The notes: generated from the sequence alone by a model not told the origin. A stretch of 64,000 nucleotides of DNA from Sclerodactyla briareus (GCA_026419785.1 JAODTK010005770.1:225023-289022), one strand, 5' to 3'. Shown: positions 50,176 to 62,258, counted from the stretch's first letter. Made by a program: numbers and translations.

Positions 50176-51892
50176 TGGTGGTATGATCTGGCACAGGGGC
50201 TCATTTGGAAAAATATTTAGACCCTGTGCCCCATGAGAAGAGATCACCTGTTGAAAACCGCTAAGTGGATTGGTCGAGATTTACTACAAAACTTTCTCCA
50301 ATGAAACAGGTTCACAAATGAGCAGCAGAAGTTTAACAAGAATATATGGTGATAATGGATGACCCCTACACCAAGTTTAGTACGGTCTGTTGCAAATGTG
50401 GAACTGGCACATATAATGGTTCAAATAAAACCCAAAATTATTAATAATAGATTTGCTGAAGGAAAAGAGGGAAGGAAGGAAATCTACTTTCTCTCCCTGC
50501 ACGGGGATTGAGCATGATCAATTTCTTCTTGTTTCTGTTTAGGTAACTTGTCCATGAGCTCTTGTGTCATATTGACCTAGGTTTGAGAGGCTTTAAGAAG
50601 TGAAAGAAATTTATAGCTACGATTGCAAATTTGAGGTTGAAGAAAGGTATCCTAATTACACGCTGTAGCATATGCAAAATTAAAATAGGCGTTTTACATA
50701 GCGACCTTCAGAAAGTTGTGCTCATAATTTGCCTTGTTCAGTGTTTTTAGGATTGGTTTGGTACAAACACCTTCAATCCGCCCCCCATACTTGTTTGTGA
50801 AGAATGCTTTAATTGTACGTGTTCGGCAGTATGATAATCAAGCTGTAGGTAATAATTACTAATAAAATCTGAAAAAAAATCAGCAAAAATTCTGGTTTGC
50901 TGTCAATCGCCGCGTGCGCCGCATACATATACAGCCTGGTTCGCCATGCAGTAGTTTGGTTGGTACTGGGGCCTCACGCACTGGCGATAATAAAATATTC
51001 TTTGCTATGTACTGGAGAGGATTGAATTGTAGTTAAAAATAGAAAAACACATAAATGCAACCTTCCTCCGTGCCATTCAACCTCTACTGTTGAGCTTGTC
51101 ATCAGCAGGTATTCATGTTTCAATAAAGGGCGAAGCAATGGTGTGAGTTGTACAGTCCGCAACATCAATTCATCAACAGAAACTCTTGTACGTACGACGT
51201 TTGTTTGCTGCAAAACAGCTTTGTATGAAAGGAGTCATGCATGATTCATAGTGGGGTACTAGATTCTGCCACCGGGTTTTAATACCACCGTGTGCCAGTG
51301 CCATAGTTTTTGCCATGCCGGTGTGTGGATACGATACGGTATAGGCACGATCGCAAAAATGTGCATGATTGTTCATGTGTATGACGATGTCTGCATATTC
51401 TCGGTATGCATGTGGGCGCTCGGTAATCAATGGGAAAAACTTCAGGCGCCTGACTTACGGAAAACTCCGAGAAGTATTTATTCCAAACGATGAGAGGTAA
51501 TTATTAGTCTGCTATTCTGATCATTCTAACTCTCGACCGGGGGCTGTTGACGAAAATAAGGGGTCGTGGGCATGCAAGAACGGGAGCACAGCCAGTCGCC
51601 AAAAAATTACCAGAACCATTGGGTAAAAATCGCCCTGGCCCCGCTTATGTGAAGCTGGACATGGTTCAGGCATTCAGTGGTCGCTCTCGTTAGGCTGAAA
51701 CTCTGCAAGTCAGGCCTCCAGAGTGGCATTAAAATCATAAAAATATGGTTTGAAAATGGCAGGTAGCATGAAATGAGCATTTAAAATGGAAGAGGTAAAC
51801 ATAAAAAATCATAAAAATTGATAAAAAATCCGTGTTGGAATGACGCATTAAGTTTTTATCCAGCGCTATTAAAGTATCCCCCTGTCTGAATC
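47739..51892 (+). repeat. 4.1-kb tandem duplication, block B
   Basis: Second copy of 43,665-47,738. It begins at the same element head and stays colinear to CCTGTCTGAATC (51,892). It contains many extra one-base indels relative to block A. A further partial relative of the last ~170 bp continues to about 52,040. Confidence 0.9.
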
Positions 51893-52040
51893 ATCCTGCA
51901 GTTGTTTCTTTAAATGCTGAAAATGAATAAAATATGGTTGAAATTTTGTTGGCAATAAGAGGATGGGCAGGTAGCAGAAATAGGCATAAAATTGAAAGGG
52001 AAATCATGAAATTTTGATTAAAAATGTGTGGTGATTGCTT
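51735..52040 (+). repeat. ~170-bp direct repeat at end of block B
   Basis: An ATAAAAATATGGTTTGAAA...GGCAGGTAGCA...ATAAAAA stretch at 51,735-51,850 recurs, diverged, at 51,925-52,030 (AAAATATGGTTGAAATTTT...GGGCAGGTAGCA). The block A/B duplication ends inside this direct repeat. Confidence 0.55.
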
Positions 52041-53879
52041 ATCAATATCTTTTCATCCTTAATGTCTCCTGAAAGTAAGTCGTTGGTAGGCTACATATGT
52101 GACTCCAATAGCTCACAGTTGGGATCAGCTTGTGCTCAACAAGGCTCCTTGAATGTGTTAATACATGCACACTGTCAAGGTTTCAGGCAAACAGTACTAG
52201 GCTAGAGGATTTTCAAATGAAAGCAACGTTCATCTGATGCTGTTATGTGAACTTTAAATAACAGGAACACATGACCTACATCTAATTTATAAAATAGTCT
52301 ATCACCCCTTTTTCCTCCCTATTCTAACTCCCCCTTCCTAGTCTATCCCATCTTTAGAGAAGTATCCAGTATACACCTCTTTGCATCACTGCAGCTATGA
52401 AAATTAGGAAATTATTAGATTGAAGATAGAGCTGCATGGTGGTTGTTTTTATAAGCGAGGCACTGGGATGCGCGTTTGAACGGCAAAATGCGACTCCCTT
52501 TCCCAAAATGCGCGATATGCCAAAAAAAAAGGCCAAAAGGCTGCGATCGGTTGGATTCGGAATTCAAAGACTACATTATTTAGCACTCAAACACATGACA
52601 ACCGCATGCGTTCTTGGAGAAAGGAAGAATCGAAATTAGTGTTCTGCCCAAAATTCGGGAAAAATGTAATTTAATTTCATCTCTAAGTAACAAAATACAA
52701 TCGGGAAGTTGCATTCAACAAAGCAATCGATTTCTTCGAGATCATTTTTAAAGCGTCACGAATTATGGACGATATTTGGAAATATCTTGAAATTGGGAAT
52801 ATTAAAAAAAGGAAACTGAACTTAACTCCGCCGACTACACGAATCAAAACTTTTACCAAACAGCGTTGCAGCCATGCATATGGCCAAATAACATAACGAG
52901 GAGCAAAATGCCCATGCTTTATCGAAGCAGAGATCCCCGAGTGCTAATTATTAGCGCTTAATGCGATATGCCCATAAAACACAAAGTCACGTACCACCGC
53001 AGGCTAGGCCAGCTCTGTGATCCAATCCACGTCACTAAATAGGGCAGTCTGGTAATCAGAGCACTCTGTCTGAAGGGGTGATTATAAACTGACCAATGGG
53101 AACCTTGGCCGCACCGGGATCACAGATGTATTGTCTAATAGATGCCCTGTATACGAAAGTTCAGGTGTAACTACAGTGATGGAATTCAACAGGGTAAACA
53201 CGCAACTTTCAGAATGTCTCCGGCACGGCAAGAATAACATTACAGAGAACAATATTTAATAGTCCGATACAGTGGCAGTTCACCTGTGATCTTCCCACTC
53301 CATGTATTCGCGGGCCGGTGAGTTGTGCAGGAATGTTACGGTGCAAATTGTAGCACAAAATTAGCGGGAGTAGTGAAAGATATGTTGATATGAGTCCTGC
53401 AGTGGTGGTGTACGAGGGGCGAGTCAAGCGGATATGCCGCTCGCTTATTGACTTTTAAAAAGGACATTTGAAAACTTTGGAAAACTGTTTGAACGGAAAC
53501 TACCAGGGGAAGGTGAGGAATGAGACTTACCTAGGCTGTGCTGGTAATTTTAGGACTTTAGCCACCAGCAATTCTGGTGATTGGATTATTACTGGGTTGT
53601 TTGTTTTTTAGGGATTTTTAAATGAAAAAAAACTGGTATTCACGAAACACCATAAATGCGCGTTGGATTTAATGAGCGACGAAGACTAGAAATGCGCGAT
53701 TTTCGCGCGATGTGCGCAATCGCGCAAAATCCGGGCCTGGTATAAGCTCATATAAGTATGAGCTTCTATATGGCCCTTCAACAATTGGGTAAATTGCTCC
53801 TCTCCCATTACTTTCATGGGATAATGAATGAAAACTGGTCACAATGGTGACCAAGTGAAGGTTATCTGGGGTTTAAAAA
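52041..53879. other. No gene recognised; CpG-dense ends
   Basis: Two patches rich in GCGCG (52,465-52,520 with AAAATGCGCGATATGCC; 53,655-53,735 with TTTTCGCGCGATGTGCGC) bracket the region and may be ends of one element. The inverted match is too loose to call. Confidence 0.35.
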
Positions 53880-54445
53880 ATTGAGGTCAAAGGTCATTCT
53901 AGGGGTCAGTTTTGGCCATGTGGTGCAATATGGCCCAATGCTTCTCCTGCAGATTAAGTTGGGTTGTTCATATGGTCAGTATTGTCATAAACTAGTCATA
54001 CCTATAGGGTTGTTCAGCGGATTTCAAAGATCCTTTTAGGGGTAATTTTGACCCCAAAGGGTTATTGTGGGGGTCAAAAGGCCAAAATGCTTCATTCTTA
54101 TACAGATTGAATGGGTTGATCATGAAATGGTGGTCAATGTCATCACTGACATGTGGGGCATATGGTGGTCAGGAACTTGGGGTCAAGGTTCCTTTGGGGA
54201 TCACAAGGGTCATTTTTGGGTCAACGTCAAAAATTATTCTCCTATGCTGATTTGGACTATTAGTATGATATCGTCAATGTCGTCACTGGACCAATGGGTA
54301 CATGTGGGATGTTCTGAAATTTGGGGGGGTCAGTGGTATCCAGTTCTTACTTGACACCCTAAATGGTTATTTTGGGGTTGAAAAGGTCAGAATACTGCTT
54401 CTCTAATAAGTGGATAGCTGGTATGTGCTCAGTGCCAATCACTGA
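53880..54445 (+). repeat. Tandem array, ~150-bp period, ~4 copies
   Basis: The anchor AAAATGCTTC..(T/C)TGCAGATT..GGGTTG and variants lie near 53,936, 54,082, 54,232 and 54,388, each followed by GTCAATGTCATCACTGAC-like text and GGGGTCA strings. It is another TGACC/GGTCA-rich body, immediately upstream of the head of the 585-bp element. Whether it is the tail of a separate element or belongs to the same one is unclear. Confidence 0.65.
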
Positions 54446-55114
54446 CCAGGGGTGGCCAACACGGTTCCCGGAACAAAAAACTCCCACCAGGACAATTTTA
54501 TCCCTGACCCTAATTCTGACCACAAAATCATTCCGTGGAATGATTGCAGTAAATACATTTTACACAAATCAATTGTCCACCTAGAGTCTTGGTATGTTCT
54601 AAGTGCCGATTTTTGTATCGCCGAAGTTGTTCGAGGAGAGGACATAGGGGTCACTGTGTGTGCGTTGTATGTCGGTATGGGCGTCCGTCCTGTCTGTCGG
54701 TCTGTCTGTCTGGTCTGTTCCGTATGTGCGGTTTAGAGTACTCCTAACCGTGGAAGCCATCATGCTGGAGACCTCTTGTTAGAGGTGCGCGGTGGTTTGA
54801 AGAGTTGATGATGTGCATCCACTTTTTCACTTCCGCCCAAAAGACATTCTTCATTTGCAAATTTAAGAGATTGGCCCAAAGCTTGTGTAAAGATATCTCT
54901 AGAGAGTTAGATGCATTGGTGTGATGCGCTTTCAGGGTTATAAAACAAATACGAAGGACGTACACAAATCGATCAGATTCCTGGCATGATATATGCTAAT
55001 TAAAAGTAGCTAATTGCATAATTTCGGCGATCTTATCTATAGTCCAATGAATTGTAAAGAGACGAGGGCCCCCAGAGGTCATTTAATGTTAACCTACTGT
55101 CATTCAGGTCACTT

Positions 55115-55562
55115 AAGGGCCGGGTGGTTGACACTATGACGATTTTCTATCGTTCTGCTAAACGACCTTTGTAGATTTCAGGCTGAACCAGGAGGCGAAG
55201 TCGGTGTGGTAACAATTGTTCATGAATACTAGTACATTTTCACAATCCTTTCAAGATCGAATGTGTTCGAAAAAAACCTCATTTTCCTAGAGGAGTCATA
55301 TCGAAAAATGTAAGAGTCGTACGATAATACATCGTTGAGCTCAACGATAATAGGAAATATGGGATTATCAAAAACGAGGGGAGAAGGGCTTTTCCCATTG
55401 GAATGGTTTGGCAAATAGCGAAATTCAAAGTCCTCCATCCATGTGGCAGCAGGGTGTTTTTCCAGCCGTTCATCTTAATAGGCCCGGTATTAATCAGCCA
55501 CTGAACCAATAATATCGGGATCGTTGCACGACACGATATCGTTATAGTTGTGACCGGCCCTT
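55115..55562. mobile_element. 447-bp Harbinger-like MITE inserted in the 585-bp element
   Basis: The 585-bp body expected here (as at 3,590 on the minus strand) reads CACTTAGGGGTCAAAAAC. Instead it is split after CACTTA and resumes as TTCAGGGGTCCAAAAC. Between the halves, the ends AAGGGCCGGGTGG..GACACTATGACGAT and, inverted, AAGGGCCGGTCACAACTATAACGAT form diverged TIRs. A TTA-like duplication fits PIF/Harbinger. The interior has no transposase. Confidence 0.7.
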
Positions 55563-58500
55563 CAGGGGTCCAAAACTGTTTTATGGCATAATCGGAGAAT
55601 GATATCCGTGGAGGCTGGAAGGTCACCATTGTGATATAATGTTGACTCATGGTGTGAAACCTCTGACTCCATTTGACCTCTTGGGTGTCATGTGGTTAAA
55701 GGTGGAGTCTTGAATAAAAGTGCTTATTAAAGGAGGTATGACGAAAAAAGAATAGAAATGGTATTTTTGGTATGTGGGATAGACCTTGTGTGCTTTAGGA
55801 GGAGACCAAATCCCGGCTCGATCGGACACTTACTTGGTAGGTACAAGGGGGTCAAAGTTATTTAATAGCTTTGCAATAAACATTGGGCGTGGTCAGTGGA
55901 TGCAATAGCTTCTATGGAGGGGATGCATTCACCTGGAGAGTAACAATGGTTATAAAAAAACTGCCATGTCATTGAGGTCATCAAAGGTCACGGAGGCGGT
56001 CAAAAACTGATTTTAGTTACTTTTTGGCAATAGCACTGGGCATGTTATCAGAATGCAAAAATGCTCCTAGGAGTGGATGTACACATGGAGAGTTACAGTG
56101 TTCATAAAAACTGCCAATTTCACTTGAAGGTCATTTCAAGGTTCACTTAGGGTCAAAAACTGTTTTTGGCCATAATGAGAGAATTGAATTTCCGTGAAGG
56201 CTGGAGGTTCACCATGTGATTAATTGTGACCGGCATGCGGTGTGGTGACCTCTGACCTCAGTTTGACCTGTGTCGGGTGGACATGTGGGTAAAGGTGAGT
56301 CTTGAATAAATGTGCTATTTAAGGGTTACAGGCAAAAATAAAAATAGAAACTGGGTTTTTGGATATGTGATAGGACGGTGTGTGCTTCATGGAGGAAATC
56401 AACGCCCGCTTCGAGTGGACGCTACTTTGGTAGTTACAAGGGGTCAAAGTTTATGTTAATGAGCTTTTCGCAATAACATTAGGCGGTGAATTGGAATTGC
56501 ATATGCTTCTAGGAGTGGATGCATCCATGGAGAGGAATAATTTTCATAAAACCGCCATTGTCATTGAAGGTATAAGGGTCACGTAGGGGTCAAAAACTGA
56601 TTAGTACTTGGCAATAGCACTGGGCATGTTCATCAGAAGCAAAATGCTCCTAGCAGTTGATGTAATACATGGAGAGTTACAATTTTAAGAAAAACTGCCT
56701 TAGTGATTAAAGGTCATTCAAGTCACTTAGGGTCAAAAAACTGTTTTCTGTCCTTAATCGGAAATGGAAGACTGTGGAGGATGGAAGGTTCACCATTGTA
56801 GTATAATTGTTGACCTGCAACTGTGTGTGGGACCTCTGACCTCAATTTGACCTCTGTCGGGTTGGTATGATGGTTAAAGGTTGAGTCTTGATAAATGGGC
56901 TTAGAAGGACGTTACGGGGCAGAGAAAATAGAAGAAATGGTCTTTTTGGATATGTGATAACCTTTGTGTGCTAATGGAGGAAAAAAACTCCCGCTTCGAT
57001 CGGACGCATACTTTGGTAGTTACAAGGGGTCAAAGTTAATTTAATAGCTTTCGCAATAAACATAGGCATGTTCATTGGAATGCAATATATGCTTCTAGGA
57101 GTGGAGGCAGCACAGGGAAGAGTAAACATTTTTTATAAAAACCGTCATGTCATTGAAGGTCATAAAAGGTCACATAGAGGTGAAAACTGAGTTAGTACTT
57201 TTGGCAATGCCACTGGGCATGTCAAAGAATGCAAAAGGGCTCCTAGGAGGGGAGTATCCATGGGAGAGTTACCAAGTTTTCATAAAAACTGCAATGTCAT
57301 TCAAGGTCACTTAGGGGTCAAAAACTTTTCTGGCTATAATCAGAGAATTGAATATCGGTGAAGGCTGAAGGTTCACCATGAGGATATAAATTGTTGACCT
57401 GCATGTTTGACCCTGACCTTCAATTTGAACTTGTCGGTGGTCATGTGGTTAAGGTTGAGTCTTGCTATATGTGCTTATGTAAGGAGTTACGGGCAAAAAA
57501 AAAATAGAAAGAGTTTTTTTGGATAGTGACAGACCTTTGTGTGCTTTATGGAGGGACCACTCCAGCTTCGATCGGACTCACTTCGGTAGTTACAAGGGTC
57601 AAAGTTTATTTTAATAGCTTATTCGCAATAACCATTAGGCGTGTTCTTGGAATGCAATATATGCTTCGAGGAGTGGATGCAATCAATGGAGAGAAAACAA
57701 TTTTATTAAAAACTGTTCCTTGAGGTCATCAAAGGGTCATGTAGGGTGTCAAAAAATGATTTTAATTACTTTTGGCAATAGCATGGGCATGTTAATCAGA
57801 AGGCAAAGCTCCCTCGGAGGAAGTGGATGTTATCACATTGGAGATTAACAATTTTTATAAAAGCGGCCATGTCATTAAAGGTCATTCAAGTTCCTTAGGG
57901 TGTCAAAAACTGTTTTCTGGGCCTAATCGGAGAATTGAATACTGTGAAGGCGGAAGGTTCACCAGGTGATATAATTGTGGGTGACCTGCATGTGGAGCTC
58001 TGACCTCCATTTGACCTCTGTCGGGTGGCATGTGGTATAAGGTTGAGTCTTGAATTAAAGTGCTTATTTAAGTAGTACGGGCAAAAAAAATAGGAACTGG
58101 TTACTTTTTGGATATGTGATAAGACTTGTGTGCTTCATGAGAAACCAACTCCCGTTCGATTGACGGCATACTTTGGTAGTAAAAGGGGTCAAAGTTGATT
58201 GTAATAGGCTGTTCGCAATAACCTAGGCGTGTGTTCATTGGAAGGCAAAGGCTTCCTAGGAGTGGATGCATAAAAATGTTTTTTTCCCCCACCAACATGG
58301 AGAGTAATTATTTTCATTAAAAAACCACCTGATTGAGGTCATCAAAGGTCACATAGGGGTCAAAAACTGATTTTGTACTTTTTGGCAATAGCATCGGGCA
58401 TGTCATAAGAATGCCAAAATGCTCTTGCAGTGGATTGATCACATGGAGAGTACATTTTCATAAAAACCTGCCAGGTCATTGAAGGTAATTAAAGTTAACT

Positions 58501-59635
58501 TAGGGGTCAAAACTTGTTTCCTGGCCATAATCGGAGAATTGAATAATCTGTGAAGTGGAAAAAAAAGGGTTCACCATGTGCTATAATGTTGACCTGCAGT
58601 TGTTGTTGACCTGACCTGAATTTGTCATCTGTCGGGTGGTCCTGTTGTTAAAGGTTGAGTCTGAATAAATGGGTGAGTTAAGGAGTTACGGGCCAAGAAA
58701 GAAATAAAAACTGGTGTATTTTTGGGGATATGTGATAGACCTTTGGTTTCCTCAGGGAGGGAGGAAACCAACTCCCGCTTTTCGATCGACGCATACTTTG
58801 GTTAGTTACAAGGGGTTCAGATTAATTAATAGCTTTTGCAATTAAACATTAGGCATGTTCATGGAATGGCAATAGGCTTCTAGGAGTGGATGCATCAACA
58901 GGAGAGTAACAATTTTATGAAAAAACCGTCATGTCATTGAAGGTCATCAAGGTCAAGTAGAGGGAAAAAACTGATTTTAGTTAATTGTTGGCATAGCACT
59001 GGGCATGTTCATCAGAATGCAAAATGCTCCTAGGAGTGGATTGTCATCACAGGGAGAGTTACAATTTCATAAAAACCTGCCATGTCATTAAGTCATTCAA
59101 GGTCACGTAGGAAGTCCAAAAACGGTTTTCTGGCCATTATCGGAGCATTGAATATCGTGAAGGTGGAGGTTCAACCAGTGATATAATGTTACCTGCATGT
59201 GTGTGACCTCTGACCTCAATGTGAACTCTGTCGGCGTTGTCATGTGGTTAAAGGTTGAGTCTGAAATATATGTGTTATTTAAGGAGGTTACGGGCACAAA
59301 AAAAATAGAACTGGTTATTTGGGATATGGATAGACCTTTGTGTGCATGGAGGGACCAAATCCCGCTTTCGATCGGACTCTTACTTTGGTAGTCAGAGGGG
59401 TCAAAGTTTATTTAATAGCTTTTTAGCCAAAACATTGGGCATGTTCATGGAATGCAATATGCTTCTAGGATGGATGCGTCACACGGAGAGTACAATTTTT
59501 ATAAAAAACTGCCATGTCATTGAAGGTCATCAACAAGTCACGTTAGGGTTTCAAAAACTGATTTTTTGACATTGGCGTGTTCATTGGAATGCAATAGGCT
59601 GAGGAGGGGAGCATCACATGAGAGAGAAACATTTT

Positions 59636-61588
59636 TGATTCTTGCGAAAGTCAGAGGATTATATGGAAGTCACGTTTCGTGTGGTGTCTGTCGTGTGTGT
59701 GTGTATGTGTGTGTTGTGACGCCCAGCTCTGTAAACAGTCACTGATCAAGGTTGAGTAGGTCCAGCTCATAATGTGGTATGGTTTTCCCCATGATGAGTC
59801 ATGACCCTATTGTTTGGGTCGGTCAGAGGTCATCTGAGGTTCACCAGAGGTCAACAGTCTGAAAACCTTGTAAACACGATAAGTCCAGAATATTTGGTCT
59901 AATCAGGTTGAAGTTGGTGTGGAGCTTTATTATGGAGAGTACAGGAACCCTTGTTTTTGGTATAGGTTGGGGGTGGTGAACTTTAGTCAAAAATAGACAA
60001 AATGTGTGAAAAAGGCGAATATTTTGGCTAAATTGGCTTGTAAACACGATAACTCAACCCCACCGGACGATGAAGCTCATACTTGGTTATGTGTGTTCCC
60101 CATGATGAAGTACATGAACCCTTTGTTTTGGGTGCAGGTCGAGGTCACCAGAGGTCAAAGTCTGAAAACCTTGTATAAACGATAAGTCCAGAAGGTTGGT
60201 TTGATCAGGTTGAAAAGGTGGTTTGATAGCTTTATTAGGGTGAGCACAGGAAACCTTGGTTTTGGTATAGGTTCGGGGTGATTTGTTCAAAAAATAGAAC
60301 ATTGTGAAAGTAGATTTTTGTTGGCTAAATTTGGCTTGTAAAACACCATATCGACCCCACCTGGACGGGAAGTCATATGGTATGTGAGTTCCCCGTGATG
60401 AGTACATGAACCCTATTGTTCTGGGGTCAGGTCAGAGAACGTCTGAGGTCACCAGACTTCAAAGTCTGAAAACCTTGTAAACACGTTAGGTCCAGAATTG
60501 GTTGGTTTGAAGTTGAATTTGGTTGTGTAGCTTTCTTATGGGAGCACGGAACCCTATTGTTTGGGAATAGGTCAAGTTGGATTTTGGTCAAATAGAGGAA
60601 AATTTGTGAAAAGTCGATGTTTGGCCAATTTTGGCATGTAAACGCGATAACCCCCGGAACCCCCCGCTCTGGATGGATGAAGCTCTTAATTGGGAGGTGT
60701 ACCCATGATGAGTACATGAACCCTATGTTTTGGGTCAGGTCAGAGGTCAGTGAGGGGCAGGTCCCAGAGGTCAAAGTAGGAAACCTGTGAACACATCAAG
60801 TCCAGATCAGTTGGTCTGATCAGGTGAAATTTGGTGTGTAGCTTTCTTATGGGGAGTAACAGGAACCCTATTGTTTTGGTATAGGCTCGGGGGTTGAATT
60901 TGGTCAAAAATAGATGATCTGTGAAAAGTCGATATTTTGGCCAATTTTGGCTTTGTAAAACCGTAACTCGATACCGCCTGAATGGATGAAGCCTTATATC
61001 GGTATGTGTGTCCCATGCTGAGTACATGAACCCTAGTTTTTGGGTCAGGTAAGAGGTCACTGAGGTTCACCAGATGGTCAAAATATTGAAACCTGTGAAC
61101 ACAATTAAGTCCAGAATGGTTGATATGATCAGGTTGAAATTTGGTGTGTAGCTTTCTATGGGGAGTACAGGAACCCTATTGTTTTTGGTATAGGTTGGGT
61201 GATTTGGTTTAAGATAGAAAATTTGGTAAAAGTCGATATTTTGGCCAATTTTGGCTACTGTGTATGTACACACGATAAACTCGTCCGCTCTGGATGGATG
61301 AAGCTCATTTACTTGAAAATGTGTGTTCCCATGATGCGTTACATGAACCCGATTGTTTGGGGTCAGCTCAGAGGTCGCCATAGGTCAAAGTATGAAAATC
61401 TCGAAAATTTCAGTGTGTAGTTTCTTATCAGAGTATAGGAACCCCTATGGTTGGTGGGAAATAAAATAATAAACGGGACATTTGCAGTGTATGTGCCCAT
61501 AATGAGCTGGTGCAATTTCCATTCGTCTTGTGTCTGATATAGGTGTCAGGAGAGAGTCAAGTAATCACTAAGCCTTTAGCTTTCTGGT
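59636..61588 (+). mobile_element. Hairpin-headed ~320-bp-repeat element inserted in the 585-bp array
   Basis: The 585-bp body reads GAGAGNNACATTTTT and is interrupted by GATTCTTGCGAAAGTC..., a (GT)n tract (59,686-59,714), GTGACGCCCAGC, and about five ~305-320-bp repeats (anchors near 60,053, 60,354, 60,658, 60,970 and 61,275). It ends AAGCCTTTAGCTTTCTGG(TTT). The host then resumes as ATAAAAAACTGCCATGTC. Because the empty site is known from neighbouring repeats (TTTTTATAAAAACTGCC), both ends are fixed to within a few T residues. No target duplication beyond those T residues is visible. Confidence 0.85.
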
Positions 61589-62243
61589 TTATAAAAAACT
61601 GCCATGTCATTGAAGGTCATTCAAAGGTCACGTAGGAGTCAAAAACTGATTTTAGTAATTTTGGCAATAGCAATGGGGCATTGTTCATCAGAATGAAAAA
61701 TGCTCCTAGGAGTGGATGTATCACATGGAGGTTAAAATTTTCATAAAAACTGCCATGTCAATTGAAGGCACTGTCAAGGTCACTTAGGGGTCAAAAAAAT
61801 GTTTTCTGGCCATAATCGAGAATTGAATATCTGGTTGAAGGCTGGAAGGTTCACATTGTGATATAAATTGTTGACCTGGCATGGTTGTGACCTTGACCCA
61901 ATTTGACCTCTGTCGGGTGGTCATGTGGTGAAAGGTTGAGTCTGAATAAAGTGCTTTTTAAGGGTTACGGGCAAAAAAAATAGAAACTGGTATTTGTGGT
62001 TATGTGATAGACCTTGTGGTTTATGGAGGAGACCAACTCCCACTTCGATCGGCCACTTACTTTGGTAGTTAAAGGGGTCAAATTTAATTTAATAGCGTTT
62101 CCGCATAAAAAAATAACATTAGGCGTGTTCATGGGATGCAATATGCTTTCGAGGAGTGATTGCATAACATGGAGTGTAACATTTTTATAAAACCGCCTTG
62201 TCATTGAAGGTCATCAAAGGTCACGTGAGGGTCAAATTGATTT

Positions 62244-62258
62244 TTGTTTCCACTGAAC
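62244..62258 (+). other. Perfect terminal-type hairpin CTGAACTTTGTTCAG
   Basis: A 6-bp stem with a 3-base loop. The 585-bp array stops about ten bases upstream. The same hairpin stands at the head of the minus-strand relative near 4,110-4,122. It is followed by GAGAGCGACATGTGGGCCC, then CATAGCCTATGGTGTGTG, loosely like the head at 54,618, so it may mark the start of another element cut short. Confidence 0.6.

Larger units (their letters stand above)
54600..62232 (+). mobile_element. Large ~585-bp-repeat element, interrupted by two insertions
   Basis: The head (54,600-55,114) has a CGAAGTTGTTCGAGG hairpin relic, GTGTGTGCG, a (GTCT)n tract and AACCGTGGAAGCCATCATG. It aligns in reverse complement with 3,590-4,125. 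The body follows at 55,563-59,635 and resumes at 61,589-62,232. The anchor CTTCGATCGGACGC..ACTTTGGTAGTTACAAGG lies near 55,813, 56,404, 56,988, 57,559, 58,148, 58,772, 59,356 and 62,037, giving a 570-625-bp period. Each repeat has two half-similar sub-blocks (CATAAAAACTGCCATGTCATTGAAGG type) and a TGACCTCTGACCTC stretch. No coding frame survives. Confidence 0.85.

Noticed and set aside
52465-53735. GCGCG-rich patches as element termini
   Set aside because: Inverted match too loose and no TSD seen.
55563-59635. Regular repeats as a possible CRISPR array
   Set aside because: Units are ~585 bp with no short repeat/unique spacer structure, in a eukaryotic genome.
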